Assembly: GCF_037325665.1 (NCBI RefSeq)
Contig: NC_090248.1
Span: 11,855,135-11,919,134, forward strand
DNA length: 64,000 nt
DNA from: Littorina saxatilis
Taxonomy: Eukaryota; Mollusca; Gastropoda; Littorinimorpha; Littorinidae
Direction of reading: 5' to 3'
Part shown: positions 12,329-61,282 of the stretch, piece after piece
Layout of the letters: every line of letters starts with the position of its first letter
Numbering within the stretch: the first letter of the stretch is position 1
Notes under the pieces: model-generated
What the model was told of the DNA's origin: nothing
Database searches by the model: none
Seen by the model: only the letters and a program-made list of their open reading frames with translations
Position numbers and translations under genes: made by a program

Positions 12329-12754
12329 TTATAGCATTATAACCAGTGTCTTCCAAACAGACTGATAATGAAAAGATGAAGTCCGTGAAATAACATCTGC
12401 GGTTGACAGTGGCAAGTTCATTTTTACAATAATCTCAGAAAACCTTACTTCAGCACGGACTACAGCCTTTTCTTCTGGCAGGATTTGCTTTGCGGGACTG
12501 AACTTCATAATTCCTTGGCAGCTTTCAGCGGATTTCTTTGCAGCAACCTTGTCCAGGTGAGTTTTGGAAATGCAGTGTCGTTCGATGTCATATTTCCCAG
12601 CATGGGCAACGGAGAAATCTGATTTACAATACTTGCAGTGTGCATGACTTTTTCCCATAGTAGACTCCACAATTCCTGGCTCTTTCTTATATTTCTCCAA
12701 GAAAATCTGCTGCTTCTGCTGTTTAGACTTGGTACAGTCATCCGAAACTGACAC
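12329..12754 (-). pseudogene. ZBED/hAT-type transposase N-terminal fragment
   Basis: An open frame of 141 codons. It has a basic start (KSKQQKQQIFLEKYKKEPG), then a zinc-finger-like C-x2-C pair (HCKYCKSDF) followed by HC and H about 20 residues later. An AVVRAEVRFSEIIVKMNLPLSTADVISR segment follows. This order is typical of the N-terminus of hAT-related proteins with a BED/TTF-type finger. The catalytic core is absent, so it is a truncated copy inside H1. Confidence 0.7.
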
Positions 12755-13170
12755 ATTTTACCGCTTCATTTTGCCACGATTGTCCAGACGATTGCACGTG
12801 CCAACAACTGAACAAGGTTTCCACAGCTGAAGACTCGCTGTCATGGTTATCTCCCTTCGACCGAAACCGGTATCAGTTGTACCATCCCGTAATCAGCACA
12901 TCAACACCGGAAAACGTATTCTAGACTTTGTCTTATGCGTATTTTGTGCGTGTGTCGTGTATTTGCGTACCGATAATAATTTGGCGTACAAAATACGCCC
13001 AAATCATACTGGTAAACAGGTCTGTTTTAAGCTATAGCAGATCAGATAAAATTCACATAAAATTCAATCTGAACAATAATCAAACATCATGGATAAATAT
13101 AGTAATAATCTCTGAAGATGTATTCTGGTACTAGTGGTAGGGGCAAAGATCTTTCTTTTGACTTCCATCG

Positions 13171-32256
<19,086 letters not shown>

Positions 32257-33211
32257 CTGAAACCAAGAGCAATGATTGATCATTTTCATAAAATATGCAT
32301 GTATGATTGATAAGAAGCATCAAACTAAAAGATACAATAATGATGTTGGCACTGGTCTGAAATTTGTTTTTAACAATAACTTCTTGAAGCCCAAAGAGAA
32401 TGAAGCATTCTTGGACTGAATATGAAAAACCTGGACCGTTCATGAGGGCATTTATGATGAATGTCAAAACCATGCCAAGATGTAATTTATACTGGCAGTG
32501 GCCGTTTACACAGCCAAGAAAAAGAACAAATGCACCAATTTCAAAAGTAAAACAAAATCAAACATGTAATTTTTTTTGTGCAGATTCAGATGGGAAAATG
32601 CTGCAACAAATCAAGTGTCAATAAAAGTGGTTAACATGCAAGCTGTTAGCAAGAAAAAGGGAGAAGAGGGGAGCATGTGCAATAATTTGTTTGAAAGAGG
32701 GACTACTGTAAACTTGTATAATATATTCTCACACCTTTTTCTTGTCTCCTAATTTTGTCAGTCAATTTCTGTCTGTTTGCATAATTTTGAAGTTGTGAAC
32801 ATGCACACATGACTGATGCTCATCAAATGTTATTGCTCCTGGAAAAACATTGATGTGAAAAGAAACTGCCAAATTCAAACAACATTCAAAGCCTTAACTG
32901 CCTCCCCCCCCCCCCCTAAAAAAAACAAAAAAGAAAAAACAAATTATAAACACAGTACCGGTTCTTAAATTCAAGTAAAATTATCTGTGTGTCCTTCATA
33001 CAACATGCTGAGATAGATATTTTTAGACTGGCCTTCGGCTTCAGTATCACAGTTAAAAAAGAAAGTGGTTGTTTGAACAAAATGAAAGATGAAAATAGTT
33101 ACAGTTTAAGCAATGAATTTCATGCTTGAAAAGGCACCCAAATGTATGAAAAGTAGCATAAAGGAATCAAAACAAAGAGATGGGGGTGGGTTAGAGTGAT
33201 GTGTTACATAA

Positions 33212-33966
33212 ACAAGAAGGGCAAAGCCCATACGACTCACATGCTTTACACATTTTTCCTACCAAAATACATGTGACCTTGACCCAAGGTCAAGGTCATC
33301 CAAGGTCATGCAACACAAAGCTGTTAATTCAAGACATAGGAAGTACAATGGTGCTTATTGGCTCTTTCTACCATGAGATATGGTCACTTTTAGTGGTTCA
33401 CTACCTTATTTTGGTCACATTTCATAAGGGTCAAAGTGACCTTGACCTTGATCATATGTGACCAAATGTGTCTCATGATGAAAGCATAACATGTGCCCCA
33501 CATAATTTTTAAGTTTGAAACAGTTATCTTCCATAGTTCAGGGTCAAGGTCACTTCAAAATATGTATACAATCCAACTTTGAAGAGCTCCTGTGACCTTG
33601 ACCTTGAAGCAAGGTAAACCAAACTGGTATCAAAAGATGGGGCTTACTTTGCCCTATATATCATATATAGGTGAGGTATTCAATCTCAAAAACTTCAGAG
33701 AAAATGGGAAAAATGTGAAAAATAGCTGTTTTTTAGACAACATTTATGGCCCCTGCGACCTTGACCTTGAAGCAAGGTCAAGATGCTATGTATGTTTTTT
33801 GGGGCCTTGTCATCATACACCATCTTGCCAAATTTGGTACTGATAGACTGAATAGTGTCCAAGAAATATCCAACGTTAAAGTTTTCCGGACGTCCGGACG
33901 GACGGACGGACGGATGGACGACTCGGGTGAGTACATAGACTCACTTTTGCTTCGCATGTGAGTCAA
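33212..33966. mobile_element. half-site-rich repeat, subfamily A, copy 1
   Basis: It starts ACAAGAAGGGCAAAGCCCAT and ends GCATGTGAGTCAAAAA, with a perfect 11-bp inverted pair GACTCACATGC / GCATGTGAGTC. It carries about a dozen AGGTCA-type half-sites, mostly as TGACCTTGACCTTGA, and (GGAC)n near the right end. No long protein is coded. Confidence 0.8.
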
Positions 33967-34303
33967 AAAAGCAACAAATGTGAATACATTTCAAGTGGCT
34001 AATGAAATCATTGGATAAACAGAGTGTTCAATGAAGACGAAGTACTGAGAAATGGACATACTATACGTCATAAATAAGTGTGACGCCCATTTGAAAGATT
34101 GCAGTACATTGGAACAGTATCAAATTCAAACCAACACTCCTTCCTAATAAGTTTAGTTATTCCCTTTACAAAAAGATGACTGAATGTATAATTTACCCCT
34201 TTCTTTTCCTTTTGAGTTGGGCTTTAATCTCAAATAACAAAAAGACATATAATCAACACACAACAATTGAACAAACACATCATTTTTTTTAATCACTTTG
34301 TTA

Positions 34304-34600
34304 GGCCTAAAAAAAAAATAGGTGTGGTTACGGTAACCCGACCTACCCTATTTTTAGGGGCCGACCCTATAACTTTTTATTACATTTGTCAAAAAAACAC
34401 AAGAAAACGAGTGCAGAAAACGCAATGAAAGCGACAGTGCCCGAGTCGCACACTTATTTCCCTGTCAAGTAGGTTTAATTTGTACACATTAGAAAAAAAA
34501 GTAAATTAAAAAAAAAAAGTGATTGCCTACCTTCCTACCCTATTTTTTTGGCTATGTTAGTTGTTACCGTAACCACACCTATTTTTTTTGGGGGGGGGCC
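34304..34600. mobile_element. Harbinger-type MITE
   Basis: 297 bp with long terminal inverted repeats (TAGGTGTGGTTACGGTAAC and its complement after a GGCC plus A-run) and a 3-bp TTA duplication at 34301-34303 and 34601-34603, as for PIF/Harbinger. Confidence 0.8.
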
Positions 34601-35204
34601 TTATGTCTTTCATAATATCAATTTTGTACATTTTGACTATGAAAAAACAGCTAAAGAAAACAGAACAAAATTCAAATAATTATGATCAGAAATCATAATT
34701 AATCTGCAAATTTTTTAAATAAAGGGAGATTAATTTCGAAAAGAAACATTGCATGCCATGCAATAAACTTTGGGAAAACAATGAATTTAGGTGATACGGA
34801 TAGTGATAACATTATACAAAAATAAAAATAAATAAAAGAGTAGCCAAACAGTTAGTGTCATTCATGCAAACTCAAATGGCGGGAAGAGCCAAGAGAATAA
34901 ACTAATGATCCCATAAATACCAGAGTGATTGCTACAGTGATGAAACAAAGCGCAAGGAGGAAAGTGGATGTCTGAGAGATGCGCATCAGAAATGGATGTG
35001 TTCGCTGGAAAAGCAGAGCAGCTGTCCCAAAGCAACAGTTCATGATAACCATATTCACACAACACAATCAAAACACAACAACCATGCTCTACATATATAT
35101 GAAGACTGAAACAGTGAAAGAAATGTCTTCCAATTATTCATTGTAAATGTAAGACATTGTGATTGTAATTCTTAACATTTTGAAATGAAAAGTACCAAAC
35201 TTAC

Positions 35205-35224
35205 CAATAATTCTAAACAGATGT
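35205..35224 (-). CDS. candidate 20-nt microexon joining TASOR exons to the giant exon
   Basis: The minus strand reads CCCTTCTTGTGTAG, then 20 bases, then a strong GTAAGT donor. It accepts phase 2 from the exon ending at 37849 and delivers phase 1 to the exon starting at 32256, adding HLFRII without a stop. The pyrimidine tract belongs to the end of the repeat at 35229. It is supported only by splice signals and frame. Confidence 0.4.
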
Positions 35225-35228
35225 CTAC

Positions 35229-35990
35229 ACAAGAAGGGCAAAGCCCATACGACTCACATGCTTGACCTTCTGCTTTACACATTTTTCCTACCAAAATACA
35301 TGTGACCTTGACCCAAGGTCAAGGTCATCCAAGGTCATGCAACACAAAGCTGTTAATTCAAGACATAGGAAGTACAATGGTGCTTATTGGCTCTTTCTAC
35401 CATGAGATATGGTCACTTTTAGTGGTTCACTACCTTATTTTGGTCACATTTCATAAGGGTCAAAGTGACCTTGACCTTGATCATATGTGACCAAATGTGT
35501 CTCATGATGAAAGCATAACATGTGCCCCACATAATTTTTAAGTTTGAAACAGTTATCTTCCATAGTTCAGGGTCAAGGTCACTTCAAAATATGTATACAA
35601 TCCAACTTTGAAGAGCTCCTGTGACCTTGACCTTGAAGCAAGGTAAACCAAACTGGTATCAAAAGATGGGGCTTACTTTGCCCTATATATCATATATAGG
35701 TGAGGTATTCAATCTCAAAAACTTCAGAGAAAATGGGAAAAATGTGAAAAATAGCTGTTTTTTAGACAACATTTATGGCCCCTGCGACCTTGACCTTGAA
35801 GCAAGGTCAAGATGCTATGTATGTTTTTTGGGGCCTTGTCGTCATACACCATCTTGCCAAATTTGGTACTGATAGACTGAATAGTGTCCAAGAAATATTC
35901 AACGTTAAAGTTTTCCGGACGGCCGGACGGACGGACGGACGACTCGGGTGAGTACATAGACTCACTTTTGCTTCGCATGTGAGTCAAAAA
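35229..35990. mobile_element. half-site-rich repeat, subfamily A, copy 2
   Basis: Nearly identical to copy 1 over its length, with the same ends, so a recent family. It lies 4 bases from the candidate microexon acceptor. Confidence 0.8.
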
Positions 35991-36278
35991 ACTATGCTTT
36001 TACAGACCTGTTTACCTAATTGGAACAGTGCGTGTATTTTCCACAGACTGACAGAGACAGTGTATTTTCAAAATATTGAATGTATTTTCTTACTAGGTAC
36101 AAGTGCTTGTTAATCATGTGACCGGCATATAACTGTTAGCAGTGAAATTCCAATACAACGTCTAACGCACTGATGATATCGATAAAACTGTAAGATTATG
36201 ACACTGGAATGTTGTCTGTTCACTCTTAAGATCATTTAAAAACAAAAACGTATTCTATTTTTTTAATCGTCATACTTT

Positions 36279-36699
<421 letters not shown>

Positions 36700-36927
36700 T
36701 ACTTTCTTAATCTTTTCAACCAGCATATTTATCGTACTCTTGGAAACTTGGCGTACAAAATGCGGTGAAATCTTATGAGTAAACCGGTCTGCTTTTAGTA
36801 TAACGTTATTTGCTGTCCGTCTTCTTCTTTACTGATTTTCTTCTTTCTTTCAGTTGTCTCTCCTCCTTTTTTTCAAAAGTATTTTAGCTGACGAAGACAT
36901 ACGTGGAAACTGGGCCTTAGTCGTATT

Positions 36928-36933
36928 TTTATT
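36928..36933 (-). terminator. candidate polyadenylation signal for the short TASOR form
   Basis: AATAAA on the minus strand, about 490 bases after the stop of the candidate terminal exon at 37425. It would give a 3' UTR that ends before element H3. Confidence 0.35.
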
Positions 36934-37424
36934 GTTCGTGTTTCTGATGAGTACATTTTCATTGTTATTTTGTTCTTCTCACCTGCAGTCTCTTGTTTCT
37001 ATTCCGTTTGTGTAGCACTAGCATTAGCACAAGTTCATGCTTTGCGCATGGTGCTGTTCAGCATCATAACCCCAATTACCAAAGCCTAAAATTCTTATAA
37101 TCAGCTACAGATAAACTACTACAATCTGCTGTTCACGCTAGATGAGCAAAACCACCCATAGGCAGCAGGGTTGTGGCAAGTTGTCTCATGTTTACAAAGT
37201 TCAGCTGCCCTTAAATCCAGTCTTTGAAACCATTTCAGAGTGATAGGCTGATACTGATTGAGTGAACACACTTATAATGCCAAGTACCAAACTTTTCTTC
37301 ATACACAATTTTTGTGTTGTTTTTTTAAGCCTTAAACCCTGCTGCATACACCTAAAAGTACAAGCAATATTTCTAACATGTACATGTACAGATGCATATA
37401 AGTGAGAAAAAAAATGTGTACTTG

Positions 37425-56494
<19,070 letters not shown>

Positions 56495-56581
56495 CTATGT
56501 CACCCTGCTCGTATTTCTTCAAGCAAGGCAATCGCCAGTTCGATGTTTGTTCATTTTTGCTATCCCACACGTGAATTCCGT

Positions 56582-56634
56582 GTGCGCATGCGTACACCGA
56601 AGGGGCGTAACTTTGACTTACAATCATGACGTCA
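56582..56634 (-). promoter_or_regulatory. candidate TASOR promoter: NRF1-like site and CRE
   Basis: TGCGCATGCGTA at 56582-56593 is close to the NRF1 palindrome, and TGACGTCA at 56627-56634 is a perfect CRE. Both lie 90-140 bp upstream of the ATG in a locally GC-richer stretch. No TATA box was seen. Function is inferred from position. Confidence 0.45.
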
Positions 56635-56699
56635 AATCCCGTCAGTCGTGGGGAAGATAACGATCTTTATTCAATTCTAGTCGATCTAATTAAAATTAA

Positions 56700-58399
56700 A
56701 ACAGTCTAGTACAAGACAGTAAACTGTCTGAATCTTTTGTTCAAATGTTTTACAATCTGTCACAGCAATACAAGCCTGTAAATGTGAAAAGGCAGCAGAC
56801 GACAATTTATTGATTTTACGCGATTACTTCCCTTTGACCACGCCTTGCCGTCCGAATTTCGATTTCTGACAAAAGTCAAAACTGACAGTGACGGCTGAAT
56901 CAATGCAATTTGTTATATTAATATTATAAATACTGCTACTACTACTTCTGCTGTTGCTGCTGCTGCAGCTGCTGCTACTACCACTACTATTACTACTGTA
57001 CTGCTACAACACTCACGCCGCCCTGGATCGTGGCCGGAACACCTAGTTGTGTCCACCGCAGGCGCAACACACGATTATGTCCCCCGCACGCGGAAGCAGA
57101 GTTGATATAATCGCAAAAGCCGAATTGCCCTGTGAACGTATATTATGACAGATCACATTATTTATTGTAGATATTCCGAAGCAGAATTGCCTAGGCCGCT
57201 AATGATACGTACAACAATATTTTACTACTTAGGTCTTGCATAAAGTGGTGGTTAAAATTATGCAGAGAGGTCTCAATTTCTTACAAATTAACCCAGAACT
57301 ACCATTTGAATCACTATTCCAAGACTCACAATTCAATCTTCGATACCTTGCAGACTTGTATGCGCGTTTTGGGGAACCGGGCCAGCATCGCGGATAAGCT
57401 GCTCTAATTAGACGAGTAATAAACTTGAACATCATGCTCTAATGCCGATTTTAAGGCACGGGAGGTACTCCCGAGCAAATTTGGTTTCCGATTTGACAGA
57501 CAAATGCATATAGTCTATGAAACAACTTTTCTTGGTACCCAAAAGTGGCAGCAGCTAGGATATACGCAATTTTAAGGCAAACTCAGTGAGTAGCCCAGTT
57601 TTTTTTAAAAATGCACTTCAGAAAAAAACACTTTCAGTGTTGCAAAAATCGGTAATATCAGCTTAACCGCAGGCAGCAGAGTAATATTTTTCAGTGAACT
57701 ATCAAGTAATTGGAAGGTGTTAAACAGCAAGTAAAAAGATTGTTTGCGTGCAACACATAGCGGCTTGCATTTCAGAAACTTGATTGTGTTACGGAGTCAC
57801 GTCATTTTCATCATCAGTTTTCTGGATAATGTCATATCTCATAAAAGACGTTTTTAAGCCACAATCTAATGACATGCATATCAGAGGGAAGTGCATTCAT
57901 TGGGCTTTTAGTTGCAAGTACATCTGATGAGATAGCTTATAAACACGAAGTGTGAGAGTTCATCAGTTACCGAAGCACACACCCTAATTTTTTAAGTCAA
58001 AGTTATGTCATGAAAGGCTTTTGAGAGGCACTATGACAGGTAAGGGTGGATTGTAATGGACTTAACATACACGTTAATACATAGAAAAATGCCTGCTCTA
58101 AGCGTAGGTGCAAAATATATAAAGATACCTGTGAACTCGGAAATTTATGCGCGGCGCGAGACGATAACTGCGTGCTGAGTCTCATTTAGTGAAACAACGC
58201 CTTTAATTGCTTTTCCTTACATTTTCAGGCAGTGCTAGTTTTCATAAGAGTTGCATTTGAACCTCCAAAATGCCCGTCAATATAAAGTAATGTGATGGGG
58301 TGGAGAAGAGAAGGGGTGCTCAGGCAGGAAGCATTGGATAAGAGACGCCAAGTCAGGGGTCAGTTGCAGTAACGTGACTTTTATTTTAACGATACCAGA
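56700..58399. other. intergenic stretch, no gene recognised
   Basis: Contains a short CTG/CTA-type trinucleotide run at about 56935-57005 and otherwise AT-rich unique sequence. Confidence 0.5.
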
Positions 58400-58765
58400 A
58401 GAGGGCCCCAAAGGGTTTAAAATCGTGATCGTGATTGGCGTTTTTTGACCTTTCTGTGACCGTGATTGCCGAAATTTCAATTTCTGTGATCGTGATGGGA
58501 CTTTGCCCGTGATCCGTGATGACAAAAAAATCAAGTCTTGTGATCTTGATCGTCATTTGTTTTCGTGATCGTGATGGGCATTCTTTCAAAGCATTTTATT
58601 TTCAACGTACATTTTTTCACAGCTTTATCACTCTATGATCCTCTATTCGTCAAGGTGTTTGTGATCGTGAAAACAAAAATCAAGGTAACTGTGATCGTGA
58701 AAGCTAAAATTTCCCTTCCCGTGATCGTGATGATACCCCCCCCCCCCCCCCCCTTGGGGCCCTCT
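58400..58765. mobile_element. MITE with internal GTGATCGTGA repeats
   Basis: Inverted ends AGAGGGCCCCAAAGGG (58400) and CCCTTGGGGCCCTCT (to 58765). The interior holds more than ten variants of GTGATCGTGA(T) plus a poly-C run. No target duplication was identified. Confidence 0.65.
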
Positions 58766-58830
58766 ATGTTCACCAGGACTTTGCACTTATTCTGAATTTT
58801 GTTTGTTTGTAGATTGTTGTGCTTTGATTG

Positions 58831-59140
58831 TGTCTGTCTGTCTGTCTGTCTGTCTGTGTGTAGAGCGATTCAGAGTAAACTACTGGACCGATCTTCATGA
58901 AACTTTACATGAGAACTCCTAGAAATTATATCCCCAGACGTTTTTTTCATTTTTTTCCATAAATGTCTTTGATGACGTCATATCCGGCTTTTTGTAAAAG
59001 TTGAGGTGGCACTGTCACACTCTCATTTTTCAATTAAATTGATTGAAATGTTGGCCAAGCAATCTTCGACGAAGGCCGGACTTTGGTATTGTATTTCAGC
59101 TTGGAGTCTAAAAAATTAATTGATGAGTTTGGTCAATTGA
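58831..59140. mobile_element. family T element, partial copy 3
   Basis: Starts with (TCTG)n then GTAGAGCGATTCAGAGTAAA and continues through GGCCGGACTTTGGTATTGTA, as in copies 1 and 2. Both outer ends are missing. Confidence 0.75.
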
Positions 59141-59399
59141 CCCAAAGTGAAGAGGCATTGTCTTCTGCACTAAGCTTGAAAACATTCACATATTAAATTA
59201 AGAGACAGCTTCTATACTGCATGCTCATTAAATTACAAGCAATGACTTCGACCAAACTTCAATCAGTCATTGTTTCAAGAAGAAAAAATAAGCAGCTGCA
59301 GATTCAGTGTTTTCCCGATCGTGTCGCACTCATGAGAACAACAATCCACACAACTGAAACAGCGTAAATTCCAAGTTGCGCAGGGGACTGTACATTGAA

Positions 59400-59520
59400 G
59401 AAAACGCAAGCACACACAACAACATGTACACTAACAACAACAACAACAAAAACAGCAACAACAGCGAACGAACCAACCACAAAACAACAAGAAAAACAAC
59501 AACAACAAAAAACACAAAAA
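59400..59520. repeat. AAC-rich low-complexity DNA
   Basis: Runs of (AAC)n and (ACA)n; open frames across it are compositional. Confidence 0.85.
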
Positions 59521-59589
59521 TCATGAAACACCCCATAAAACAAAATCATTTCTGGTAGCTCATAGGCACTGTTAACTTTATGCGCACAG

Positions 59590-59745
59590 TGTGTCCCTGT
59601 TAGCTCAGAGGTACCGCAATCCACAGCATGCAACGCATTTCTTGTTTTTCATGTCTCATAGGTACCGCACACAGCAGCATTGGAGTTCCTGATAGCTGAG
59701 GGGTATGTAGTCTGGCTGAGTGGCAGGTGATCGACCCTTAGCCTA
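59590..59745 (+). repeat. degenerate tRNA-like segments, possible SINE remnant
   Basis: A TAGCTCAGAGG (A-box fit) and a later GATCGACCC (B-box fit) occur with repeated GGTACCGC and TAGCTGAGGGG pieces. No cloverleaf can be drawn, so not a tRNA gene. Confidence 0.3.
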
Positions 59746-60170
59746 TCATCAACTCATGTCCCTAAAAGGAACATTTCCTGTGAGTGCGTTAAGGTGTTAC
59801 GAGTGTGTTCGGGTTGCGGTTCTTGCTCATGTTTATACTCACTGAGTTACTTCCCTTGGATCTGGATCTGGATCTGGATCTGGATAAACCGCCTGGGTTG
59901 GTGGTTTGCGGGTGCGAATGCGTATACGCACGGTTCAGTGTGCTTTCGCGAAAGGGTGTGTCATATGCACGGCTAGAACTAAGATACTTCTTGATTTCTG
60001 TAAATAGTTTCATTACATGTCAACTAGTTCGTTTTTAAATGATTTTTTAGAGATCGCCAAGTGGTATTGTGTGAATAACATCATTCGATCGATTGTACGC
60101 ACGGCGCCGTGCTAGTAGCTCATTTTCAACTCGCCATATCTTCATATTCATTCGGACTAGAACAACGAAA

Positions 60171-60178
60171 TATAAATT
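60171..60178 (+). promoter_or_regulatory. TATA-like box upstream of candidate small gene
   Basis: TATAAATT about 125 bases before the ATG at 60301. In AT-rich DNA this is weak evidence. Confidence 0.2.
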
Positions 60179-60300
60179 TCTTGTAAAAAAAATCCCGAGC
60201 CTTGCGACTCTGGTAGTCATTTTCTTACGCGAAGCGGCCTTTGGTAGGTACGACAGTTTTAGTCCCAAGTATATCTAAAACGCACGTGGACGAGTTTTCA

Positions 60301-61267
60301 ATGGCGTATTTGAAGTCTGTGAATGTTGTGATTACAAATCATTTCGGGGCACCCCTCAGTCTATACGCACAGACAAACAAATTGCATGGAACGAAAGTTG
60401 AGAGGCTGGACTGTAAGTTGTTGTTTTGACTTCTACAAATCTCGCAGGTCTTTTATGCAAAACAGACTCAAAATTGCATTGTTCACGCAAGTGTAGATGA
60501 CGAGACTATCGAAGGAATGGAATACACTTGCCTACAGATATAATAGACAGACACTGTCTATTTATATCTATGACTTACCCTAGCCCATATGTTAGAATAA
60601 AGAACATACTTTGCTCTTTTGAATGATGTATGATTTGGCACTGTACACAGGATTTTAGACCTGCCCCCGAAGTGATTTTTCCATAAACCCGTCAAAAAGC
60701 TCACTCTGTTTTGGCCGTAAAAAGCGCCCAAATGAAGTCAATTTCTAACCTGTGTCGTGTGTTCGAAGGAGTACATCTCAGCCTTGCAACCGCAAAGAAA
60801 TATATTTTAATAACCCGCTAAATGAACGTTTTTTTAGTGTGAAATAGTCTAAAAGCCGGAGATTTGCTTCGTTTCTTTGCTGCGACACAAAACCAAAACC
60901 AACTATAGATCTGCGGTGACATTATGAGTTCGTTTTCGACATTGCAGTGAAGTTGCGTGGATCTTCGACGATTCCCGTTCGGTTTAATGTGGATAGAGCT
61001 TTGATTGAATGTAACTGCTTTGAAAAGTTACAACATGAGTCCTTGGGATCGATGTTTTTCGGTAAACTTCTTCGTATCCTTGACTTTACTTTTGACTTGA
61101 ACAGATCCAGATCGGCTGGGGCTGTTGATCGCACACAGATCTATATGAAGTTGACTCGACACGGCGAACCGCCGAATCCGTGCCCTCTCGTCGGTCCTAC
61201 CCCCAAATCCCTTACCAGCCTCAGACCCCACCTCACCATTCTAACCTCACTGGCGTACTATGTGTGA
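60301..61267 (+). CDS. candidate two-exon small gene, unrecognised
   Basis: Exon 60301-60412 (ATG, phase 1 end, donor GTAAGT) and exon 60948-61267 (acceptor TTCGACATTGCAG, ending TGA) join in frame to 143 residues. The first exon gives MAYLKSVNVVITNHFGAPLS and LYAQTNKLHGTKVERLD. The second gives LKLRGSSTIPVRFNVDRALI, ECNCFEKLQHESLG and a Pro-rich end. Alternating hydrophobic residues suggest a small beta-rich domain. A TATAAATT lies about 130 bp upstream. No poly(A) signal is near; a satellite begins just after the stop. It could be a gene, or an exon pair from a relic. Confidence 0.4.
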
Positions 61268-61282
61268 TTATCCCTTCCTCAT

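Larger units (their letters stand above)
12107..13024 (-). mobile_element. hAT-like DNA transposon remnant H1, 6-bp TSD
   Basis: Perfect 14-bp terminal inverted repeats CAGACCTGTTTACC / GGTAAACAGGTCTG and a 6-bp target duplication TTTTAA (12101-12106, 13025-13030). It carries a fragment of a transposase-type protein on the minus strand (12329-12754). Two other elements with the same termini are at 23768-25062 and 36003-36791. It lies just 3' of the stop codon at 13171 and supplies the first AATAAA on that strand (12312-12317). Confidence 0.85.

Noticed and set aside
33201-33961. Small proteins of 60-86 codons repeated at 33.2, 35.3 and 47.2 kb
   Set aside because: They are open frames within copies of one repeat and are not preserved as coding units between subfamilies.
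34858-35071. 69-codon minus-strand frame with hydrophobic, membrane-like sequence
   Set aside because: No splice signals joining it to other exons in frame, no homolog recalled, and it lies in AT-rich intronic DNA. Possibly chance.
59789-60038. Frames over the GGATCT hexamer run near 59860-59885
   Set aside because: Driven by a short hexanucleotide repeat; no splice or start context.
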